A stretch of 5,234 nucleotides of DNA from Chloroflexota bacterium (lineage in GTDB: Bacteria; Chloroflexota; UBA4733), in the NCBI GenBank assembly GCA_025980355.1, contig JAICXR010000274.1, forward strand, positions 1 through 5,234, in the 5' to 3' direction. A program made the translations under genes and the position numbers. Numbering within the stretch: the stretch's first letter is position 1; each line of letters begins with the position of its first letter. This document shows positions 1-4,772 of this stretch, piece after piece. The notes beneath the pieces are model-generated. The model did not search any database. It was not told the origin of the DNA and was given only the letters and a program-made list of their open reading frames with translations.

Positions 1-425
1 GCCGCCGGGCGAAGCTGATCCCGGCCGACCGCTGGCGCGACTACGTGCTGGGCTTCACCTGCGGCAACGACGTCAGCGAACGCGACTGGCAAGATGGCGA
101 CGGCCAGTGGAGCCGCGCCAAGGGCTTCGACACTTCCTGCCCCCTCGGCCCCTGGTTGGAGACCGACGTCAACCCGGACCACCTGCAGATCCGCGGCTGG
201 CTGGACGGCAAACTGCAGCAGGACAGCGACACGTCCGATCTCTTCCACAAGGCCGGGAAACTCGTCTGGTTCGTCTCCCAGTACTTCACGATGGAGCCGG
301 GCGACGTCATCATGACCGGCACGCCCGCCCACCCCGGCCGCTTGCAGGACGGCAGCGAGTACACGGTGGAGATCGAGGGCATCGGCAAGCTCACCAACCG
401 CATCAGGAAGCCCGCGCGTTCCTGA
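1..425 (+). CDS. Fumarylacetoacetate hydrolase (FAH) family protein, C-terminal part
   Basis: The reading frame is open from the left edge (first full codon at position 3) to TGA at 423-425, giving about 140 residues of C-terminal sequence. Seen: GNDVSERDWQ, which matches the GNDVSxRDxQ core of the FAH fold, then RAKGFDTSCPLGPW, a segment reading PGDVIMTGTPA, and a final EYTVEIEGIGKLTNRI strand typical of the family end. Known: family members are metal-dependent (Mg or Mn) cytosolic enzymes that hydrolyse or decarboxylate diketo and oxo acids (acylpyruvases, meta-cleavage hydratases, diketo-deoxy-sugar-acid hydrolases). The exact substrate cannot be read from this part. The metal-binding acidic residues expected further upstream lie outside the window. 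One oddity is GTPAHPGR in place of the common GTPxGVG loop. The gene converges on the semialdehyde dehydrogenase gene and is separated from it by a hairpin. A GTG at 45 is internal to the domain and is not the start. Confidence 0.88.
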   Translation, partial: RRAKLIPADRWRDYVLGFTCGNDVSERDWQDGDGQWSRAKGFDTSCPLGPWLETDVNPDHLQIRGWLDGKLQQDSDTSDLFHKAGKLVWFVSQYFTMEPGDVIMTGTPAHPGRLQDGSEYTVEIEGIGKLTNRIRKPARS

Positions 426-439
426 CCCCGCTCCATGCG

Positions 440-462
440 GGCGACCGGCGACGCCGGTCGCC
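440..462. terminator. Terminator-like hairpin between convergent genes
   Basis: A perfect inverted repeat has a 10-bp, GC-rich stem (GGCGACCGGC at 440-449 pairing with GCCGGTCGCC at 453-462) and a 3-base loop, GAC. It lies in the 45-bp gap between the stop codons of the FAH gene (+) and the semialdehyde dehydrogenase gene (-). That is where a bidirectional terminator is expected. Neither side has a clear T-tract: GCTTATAC follows on + and CGCATGG on -. It may therefore be a weak intrinsic terminator, or act mainly to protect mRNA 3' ends. Confidence 0.55.
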
Positions 463-470
463 GCTTATAC

Positions 471-2012
471 TTAGACGCCGGCTTCGGGCAGGGTGCTCGA
501 TGCGGGTACGGGCGGCGTGAACCAACGCTGGATTTCCACCTTGTGCTCGGTGAAGAAGCGCACGCCGTCCTTGCCGGTGACGTGCAGGTCGCCGAAAAAC
601 GAGCCTTTGATCCCGTTGAAGGGGAAGAAGGCCATCGGTCCCGCCACCCCGATGTTGACGCCCAGCATGCCGGCCTGGATATGCTCCCGGAAGTGGCGCA
701 CGGCGGCGCCCGAGTCGGTAAAGATGGAGCAGGCGTTGCCGAAAGCAGAGCCGTTGGTGAAGGCGATGGCCTCGTCCAGCGTCCCGACCCGGACGATCGA
801 GAGCACCGGGCCGAAGATTTCTTCACGTGTGATCCGCATGGCCCCGGTGGCGTGGTCGAGGAGGGTGGGGCCCAGGTAGAAGCCCTCCGGGCGGGGCGGG
901 GTTCGCCCGTCCAGGATGACCCGCGCCCCCTCCTGCTCGCCGAGGTCGACGTACTCCTGGACGTGCCGGCGATGGCGCTCGCGGATCAGGGGAGTGAGCT
1001 CGCTCTCGGGGTCGTTCCCCGGGCCGACCCGCAAGGCTTGCGCCCGCGCTCGGAGCGCCTCGACCAGGTGCTCGGACGCGTTGCCCACGGCGACGACCAC
1101 GCTCCCCGCCAGGCAACGTTCCCCGGCGTTGCCGAAGGCCGAGGACATGACGTTCTCGACCGTCTGCTCGAGCGCGGCGTCGGGCAAGACGATCAACGAA
1201 TTCTTGGCGCCGGCCAGCGCCTGGACTCGCTTGCCGGAGGCCGCCGCCGTCCGATAGATATACTCGGCGGTGGGCTTGGAGCCGACGAAGGACACGGCGC
1301 GAATGTCCGGGTGTGCCAGGATCGCGTTCGCAGCGTCCTTGGCGCCATGGACGACGTTGACGACGCCGTCGGGGAGTCCCGCCTCGAGCAGCAACTCGAC
1401 GAGTCGCTGGGCCGAGAGGGGCGTGCGCTCGGAGGGCTTCAGGATGTAGGTGTTCCCGGCGCCGATGGCGATGGGCAGGGTCCACAGGGGGATCATGGCC
1501 GGGAAGTTGAAGGGGACGATGGCCGCCACGACGCCCAGCGGGAAGCGGTAGCTGAGGTTGTCAATGCCGCGTGCGATGTCGCGCACCGTTTCCCCCATGA
1601 GCAACGAGGGCATGCCGCAGGCGAACTCGACCACCTCGATGCCGCGCCGCACTTCACCGCGGGCATCTTTGACGCCTTTGCCGTTCTCCAGCGTGACCAG
1701 GGCGCCCAATTCGTCGAAATGCTCCTCCAACAGCGCCTTGAAGCGGAACAGGACTTGCACGCGCTGGACGACCGGCGTGGCGGCCCAGCCCGGGAGCGCG
1801 GCGGCCGCCGCCGCGGCCGCCCGATCGACCTCATCGGCGGCGCCCAAAGGCGTGGCCGCGATGACCTCGCCAGTGGCCGGGTTGTACACCGGCTCGCTCA
1901 ACGCGCCGGAGGTTGTTTCCCAACGTCCGGCGATGTAGTGGCGCACGGGACGCCGCGTTCCATGCGCTGCGGCGGTAATCACGTCGTTGGTTTGGGCGAC
2001 ACTCGCCTGCAT
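471..2012 (-). CDS. mmsA: CoA-acylating methylmalonate/malonate-semialdehyde dehydrogenase
   Basis: A 513-residue aldehyde dehydrogenase, close to the usual 480-510 for the family. Known reaction: oxidation of methylmalonate or malonate semialdehyde with NAD+ and CoA to propionyl- or acetyl-CoA plus CO2, in valine or myo-inositol breakdown (MmsA/IolA). Seen, by residue: NPATGEV 44-50; VPFNFP 166-171 with Asn169; LKPSERTPL 191-199; the catalytic Cys300 in GNAGERC; EEIFGP near the C-terminus; and the diagnostic tail FFPFNGIKGSFFGDLH followed by GKDGVRFFT. The usual ALDH general base (Glu of LELGGK) is replaced by Ala265 in QALAGAKN, as expected for this CoA-dependent subfamily. Arg299 beside the Cys and Arg123 (VRRGIEVVEF) fit the family's carboxylate-binding arginines. 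The start is ATG at 2010-2012, with AAAGAGAGG 6 bases upstream. A 34-residue in-frame extension upstream lacks homology and overlaps the preceding gene. It is downstream of, and probably co-transcribed with, the binding-protein gene. Malonate versus methylmalonate preference (iolA versus mmsA) cannot be settled here. Confidence 0.93.
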   Translation of the reverse strand: MQASVAQTNDVITAAAHGTRRPVRHYIAGRWETTSGALSEPVYNPATGEVIAATPLGAADEVDRAAAAAAAALPGWAATPVVQRVQVLFRFKALLEEHFDELGALVTLENGKGVKDARGEVRRGIEVVEFACGMPSLLMGETVRDIARGIDNLSYRFPLGVVAAIVPFNFPAMIPLWTLPIAIGAGNTYILKPSERTPLSAQRLVELLLEAGLPDGVVNVVHGAKDAANAILAHPDIRAVSFVGSKPTAEYIYRTAAASGKRVQALAGAKNSLIVLPDAALEQTVENVMSSAFGNAGERCLAGSVVVAVGNASEHLVEALRARAQALRVGPGNDPESELTPLIRERHRRHVQEYVDLGEQEGARVILDGRTPPRPEGFYLGPTLLDHATGAMRITREEIFGPVLSIVRVGTLDEAIAFTNGSAFGNACSIFTDSGAAVRHFREHIQAGMLGVNIGVAGPMAFFPFNGIKGSFFGDLHVTGKDGVRFFTEHKVEIQRWFTPPVPASSTLPEAGV

Positions 2013-2018
2013 GGAGTA

Positions 2019-2027
2019 CCTCTCTTT
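2019..2027 (-). promoter_or_regulatory. Ribosome binding site of the semialdehyde dehydrogenase gene
   Basis: On the minus strand AAAGAGAGG is followed by six bases (TACTCC) and then ATG at 2012-2010. This purine-rich site decides the start, because the upstream in-frame extension would begin inside the preceding gene. Confidence 0.7.
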
Positions 2028-2030
2028 CTG

Positions 2031-2048
2031 GTCCCGGCGAAGCCGGAC
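2031..2048 (-). other. Intercistronic hairpin between binding-protein and dehydrogenase genes
   Basis: The 61-bp gap between the two minus-strand genes contains GTCC-C-GGC, GAA, GCC-GGAC (plus-strand reading). This folds as a 7-bp stem with one bulged base and a 3-base loop. There is no T-tract on either side, so it is not a convincing terminator. An element of this kind after a binding-protein gene can protect the upstream message or reduce read-through into the next gene. That role is inferred from position only. Confidence 0.4.
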
Positions 2049-2073
2049 ATCTACGAGCGTCGCTGCATTGGCC

Positions 2074-3618
2074 CTAGCCCTGGGCCAGGATCGCGTCCAT
2101 CTGCTGCGTTGCATTGGCCATGGCGCTCTGGACCGAGCCGGGCGTCTTGCCGTAGATGGCGTTCAGCGCCGTCTGCATCACCGGGGCGCACTTACTGAAA
2201 GTGGGCCAGTATTCGAAGTTGACGGCGAGTTGCTGGTAGATCGTGTTGATCATGAAGTCGCGGAACTGGACCGCCTGATCTTTTGGCAAGAAGCTCAGAT
2301 ACTCCGCCCAGAGCGTCGGATCCTTCATCGGCAGCGGCTGGCCCTTGCCGGTTGCGGTCCAGGCCTTCCAGCCCTGCAGCCCGCCCGCCCACTCCGCCAG
2401 CACCCAGGCGTCGTCCGGGTGACTGTTGCTTTTCGCAATGGACCAGAGGTGGCCCTGGGTGAAGTGCTGCTGGCCCTGCGGCCCTTTGGGGAGGGTGTGC
2501 CAGGTCCAGTTGAAGGGCGTCGCCCCCGGCTTGGACGTGACCTCATAAATGCTGTAGGGGTAATTGCCCCAGCCAAGCGTCATCGCCACATTCCCGGTAG
2601 TGAAGTCGGTCTTGGGCGGCAAGGGATTGGCGGACGAGGGCAGGCTCTTGTCATTGTTAGCAGCCTGCTGGAAGAGCGTGAGCGCGTCGTTCGTCGCCTG
2701 ATCGCTGAGCAGGGCCTTCTTGGCCTGGTCGTCGACCCAGTAGTGCTTGGCGTAGTTGTAGATGATGCAGAACTGCTGCCAGCCTGCCTCATTGGCGTCG
2801 TTCGTACCGCCGAAGACGTGCTTCGTGGAGTCCGTGAGCTGCTTCGCCGTTTGCCGCCAGTCGTCGTAGGACCAGTCGTCTTTCGGCAGGTCGATGCCCT
2901 TTTGCTTGAACAGATCGGTGTTGAGGAACAGCAACTGACCGTTGAAGTCCTCGGCGGTGCCCCAGAACTTGCCCTGGTACTGCATGGCGTCGACCATGGG
3001 CTTGAGATAGAGATCCGGCGCTGCGTCTTTGCTGGCGTGGATGTGGGCGCTCAGATCGAGGACAAGTCCCTTGCCCGCCCATTCCGGCTTATATTGCGCC
3101 CAGAGATTGAAGACGTCGGGCGGCGTGCCGGCGGCCAGCATCGTCAGCGTCTTGTCGATATAGTCGTTGAACGGAATGACGACCGGCTGGAGCGTGTACT
3201 GCCCGGCCATTTGCTCGTTGAACTTCGCCGCCACGGCATTGTAACGCGCCGTGGCATCGGCATTATCACCGGTGCCGGAGAGCGTCAGCGTCTTGCCGCC
3301 TTTCCCCACCGCCGCGGCCGACGAGGTCGCCGCCGCGCTGGCGCTGGTCGTGGGAGCAACGCTGGACGTGGCGCTGGTCGTGCTCGCGGCGGCCGACGAA
3401 GGCGACGACGACGCGGTTGTCGCGCTGGAGGTCACCAGGGTCGCTGTGCTGGACGCCACGGGTGCTGTCGTGCTCGCCGCCACGCTGGCGGTCGCTGCCG
3501 TCGTGCTGCCGGTGACGGTGGCGGCGGTGCTGCCGCAGGCGGCGAGGACGCCGAGCGCCCCTACCTGGGCCGCCGCGAGTTGCATGAACGCCCGTCGAGA
3601 GCAACTGGTCCCGTGCAT
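2074..3618 (-). CDS. ABC transporter family-1 solute-binding lipoprotein, Tat-exported
   Basis: A 514-residue extracellular binding protein of the SBP_bac_1 type, the class that mostly serves sugar, oligosaccharide and polyol importers. Seen: a twin-arginine signal SRRAFM (residues 7-12), a hydrophobic stretch, and lipobox LAAC with Cys28 for lipid attachment. Residues 31-104 contain only Ser, Thr, Ala, Val, Gly, Pro and Leu. The binding fold begins near residue 110 (TLTLSGTGDN). Family hallmarks are AAGTPPDVF 162-170, the LLFLNTDLFKQKGIDLP segment 229-245 followed by DDWSYDDW 247-254, and TTGNVAMTLGW 340-350. The mature domain is rich in Trp and Tyr, as expected for sugar stacking, but the ligand cannot be named. 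The start ATG at 3616-3618 is chosen because GGAAGGGG lies 6 bases upstream. An in-frame ATG at 3657 would add 13 residues but lacks a ribosome site. The stop is TAG at 2074-2076. The semialdehyde dehydrogenase gene follows after 61 bp. No permease or ATPase gene is in the window. Confidence 0.92.
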   Translation of the reverse strand: MHGTSCSRRAFMQLAAAQVGALGVLAACGSTAATVTGSTTAATASVAASTTAPVASSTATLVTSSATTASSSPSSAAASTTSATSSVAPTTSASAAATSSAAAVGKGGKTLTLSGTGDNADATARYNAVAAKFNEQMAGQYTLQPVVIPFNDYIDKTLTMLAAGTPPDVFNLWAQYKPEWAGKGLVLDLSAHIHASKDAAPDLYLKPMVDAMQYQGKFWGTAEDFNGQLLFLNTDLFKQKGIDLPKDDWSYDDWRQTAKQLTDSTKHVFGGTNDANEAGWQQFCIIYNYAKHYWVDDQAKKALLSDQATNDALTLFQQAANNDKSLPSSANPLPPKTDFTTGNVAMTLGWGNYPYSIYEVTSKPGATPFNWTWHTLPKGPQGQQHFTQGHLWSIAKSNSHPDDAWVLAEWAGGLQGWKAWTATGKGQPLPMKDPTLWAEYLSFLPKDQAVQFRDFMINTIYQQLAVNFEYWPTFSKCAPVMQTALNAIYGKTPGSVQSAMANATQQMDAILAQG

Positions 3619-3624
3619 GATCCA

Positions 3625-3632
3625 CCCCTTCC
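3625..3632 (-). promoter_or_regulatory. Ribosome binding site of the solute-binding protein gene
   Basis: On the minus strand GGAAGGGG is followed by TGGATC and ATG. This strong site selects the start at 3618 over the upstream ATG at 3657, whose upstream bases (CTCACCGTCAG) show no Shine-Dalgarno match. Confidence 0.7.
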
Positions 3633-3690
3633 ACCGGCGAACCGCCTGCCGCGCCATCTGACGGTGAGCGGCCCCAGTATCGCCGACCTA

Positions 3691-3710
3691 CTGTTCACCA
3701 TATTGAACAG
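3691..3710. promoter_or_regulatory. Inverted-repeat operator O1, candidate IclR site
   Basis: CTGTTCA at 3691-3697 and TGAACAG at 3704-3710 form a perfect 7-bp inverted repeat around six bases. The same architecture, with 13 of 14 arm bases identical, recurs at 3900-3919 at the start of the IclR gene. O1 lies in the 5' leader of the binding-protein gene, roughly 10-30 bases downstream of the predicted transcription start. A bound protein there would block transcription. Assigning it to the adjacent IclR regulator is an inference from position and repetition. Confidence 0.65.
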
Positions 3711-3727
3711 CCGCCAGAATGTGGGAG

Positions 3728-3756
3728 AGAATGACATGGGCCCGCCGAGTTGTCAA
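3728..3756 (-). promoter_or_regulatory. Predicted promoter of the binding-protein/dehydrogenase operon
   Basis: On the minus strand TTGACA (3756-3751), a perfect -35 consensus, is followed by 17 bases and CATTCT (3733-3728). A TGT directly before the -10 hexamer resembles an extended -10. The -10 itself is weak (3 of 6). The start would fall near 3721, giving a leader of about 100 bases that contains O1. Prediction is by eye. Confidence 0.45.
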
Positions 3757-3872
3757 GGGGCGCGCCTGGCTGATGTCACGCGACGCGCTGATGCAGTTGC
3801 AGCAGCAGGCAACCAGCCAATTGCGTCAGCGCTTCCCGGCCGGTTTCGCTCTTGCGTCGACACCGCGTTGTG

Positions 3873-3901
3873 TTGACGCCCCCCGCCCGGCATGGCATCC
3901 T
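3873..3901 (+). promoter_or_regulatory. Predicted promoter of the IclR/alcohol dehydrogenase unit
   Basis: TTGACG (3873-3878), 17 bases, then CATCCT (3896-3901). The -35, spacing and -10 closely match the promoter predicted for the divergent operon (TTGACA-N17-CATTCT). The expected start, about 7 bases after the -10, falls at 3908-3909, which is the A of the IclR start codon. The -10 alone is weak (3 of 6), so the case rests on the parallel with the other promoter. Confidence 0.4.
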
Positions 3902-3919
3902 ATTCAGTATGCTGAACAG
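3900..3919. promoter_or_regulatory. Inverted-repeat operator O2 over the IclR start codon
   Basis: CTATTCA (3900-3906), six bases, TGAACAG (3913-3919). It matches O1 except for one arm base (A for G) and has identical spacing. The ATG of the IclR gene (3909-3911) lies inside the spacer. The site therefore covers the predicted transcription start and the first codons. This placement suits direct negative autoregulation, which is common in IclR-family genes. Confidence 0.62.
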
Positions 3920-4772
3920 TCTTCCCACGTCGCCGGACGAACCGGCGGGTCCGCTCGATCGCGGACGGGCCAACGGACTGCCCCTTGCTGCAGCTCGCTA
4001 CACGGTGCCGGCGGTGGCGCGCGCCGCGCAGGTACTCGATGCGCTCGCCGACTCCCCGGTGCCGCTGTCGCTGGCAGAGCTATCCCGTCGCCTGGCCGCG
4101 CCGAAGAGCAGTTTGCTGAACGTCTGCACCACGCTCGTCCAATGCCGGTTGATTGCCAAGACCGGCGACGGGATGTACCAACTCGGGCCGCGCGTGGTCG
4201 ATCTGGGCCGGGCCTATCTCTCGCGCCTCGACATGGTGAGCGAGTTCCCACGGGCATGCGAGGAGCTCGGTGTGCTGGCCGAGGAGGCGTTCCTGCTCGC
4301 GGTGCTGGACGGGAGGGATGTGCTCTACGTTGGGAACCGCAAGGGGACGCGCCCGGTGGCGGTCACCTATCAAGTGGGGATGCGTCTCCCCGCCCACTGC
4401 ACCGCCACGGGAAAGGCCCTCTTGAGTGCGCTCTCGGACCAACGGCTTGCCGCGTTGTACGGCGGAGCTGTGCTGCCGGCCCTCACCCGCCACAGCATTA
4501 CCAGCATGGACCGTTTGCGCCAAGAGTTGGAGCTGACGCGCCAACGCGGCTACGCGACGGATGATGAGGAGACAGCCCTGGCGATGTGCTGCTTCGGCGC
4601 TCCCGTTCGCGGGAGCAGCGGCGAGGTGGTCGCCGCGGTCAGCGTCAGCATGATGAAGGTGCACGTCGACGCCGGGCTCGCCACGACGGCCGCCCAGTCC
4701 GTGATGCAACTGGCGGACCTGCTGTCGGCCCGCCTCGGCGCGGCTTCACGGGAGGTAAGGGGGCAAACATGA
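3909..4772 (+). CDS. IclR-family transcriptional regulator
   Basis: A 287-residue protein with the IclR layout. An N-terminal winged helix-turn-helix (about 33-92; VPAVARAAQVLDAL, then SLAELSRRLAAPKSSLLNVCTTL with the HTH near 54-76) is followed by a ligand-binding domain (about 110-275). The latter carries the family signatures RLPAHCTATGKALLSAL 159-175, ending with GYATDDEE 214-221 and CCFGAPV 227-233. Known: family members bind palindromic operators as dimers or tetramers and respond to small catabolic metabolites, as repressors or activators. The first 30 residues are a non-conserved, Pro/Gly-rich tail. The start is taken as ATG 3909, which has no Shine-Dalgarno upstream. In-frame TTG 3852 and GTG 3870 would add sequence without family resemblance. 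The gene is divergent from the binding-protein operon and overlaps the alcohol dehydrogenase start by 4 bp. Likely regulated by its own product through O2 (inference). Confidence 0.9.
   Translation: MLNSLPTSPDEPAGPLDRGRANGLPLAAARYTVPAVARAAQVLDALADSPVPLSLAELSRRLAAPKSSLLNVCTTLVQCRLIAKTGDGMYQLGPRVVDLGRAYLSRLDMVSEFPRACEELGVLAEEAFLLAVLDGRDVLYVGNRKGTRPVAVTYQVGMRLPAHCTATGKALLSALSDQRLAALYGGAVLPALTRHSITSMDRLRQELELTRQRGYATDDEETALAMCCFGAPVRGSSGEVVAAVSVSMMKVHVDAGLATTAAQSVMQLADLLSARLGAASREVRGQT
4751..4763 (+). promoter_or_regulatory. Ribosome binding site of the alcohol dehydrogenase gene
   Basis: GGAGG (4751-4755) and AAGGGGG (4757-4763) lie within the last codons of the IclR gene. The second ends 5 bases before ATG 4769. 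The strong site plus the ATGA stop/start overlap supports translational coupling. Confidence 0.65.

Noticed and set aside
2013..2114. N-terminal 34-residue extension of the semialdehyde dehydrogenase
   Set aside because: It would begin inside the binding-protein gene, has no family resemblance, and ATG 2012 has a good ribosome site.
435..2198. Long plus-strand open frame (587 codons) covering the semialdehyde dehydrogenase gene
   Set aside because: It is antisense to a clear aldehyde dehydrogenase. The product shows no recognisable domain, and stop-free antisense frames are expected at this GC content.
2907..2914. TTGAACAG half-site within the binding-protein coding sequence
   Set aside because: It resembles one operator arm but lacks a partner arm at the right spacing and falls in conserved coding sequence (NTDLFKQK).
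3619..3657. Upstream ATG adding 13 residues to the binding lipoprotein
   Set aside because: There is no Shine-Dalgarno before it, while ATG 3618 has GGAAGGGG at proper spacing and leaves a normal Tat signal n-region.
3796..3813. GTTGC/GCAAC small inverted repeat in the divergent region
   Set aside because: Only a 5-bp stem with an 8-base loop. It is expected by chance and has no second copy.
1987..3876. Long plus-strand open frame (629 codons) antisense to the binding-protein gene, with an Arg-rich stretch
   Set aside because: The Arg/Gly-rich part is simply the reverse reading of the Ser/Thr/Ala linker codons. There is no domain and no ribosome site.
3719..4564. Plus-strand open frame starting in the intergenic region and running through the IclR gene in another frame
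   Set aside because: Most of it lies out of frame over the conserved IclR coding sequence. The intergenic part has no recognisable homology, only a short Gln-rich run.
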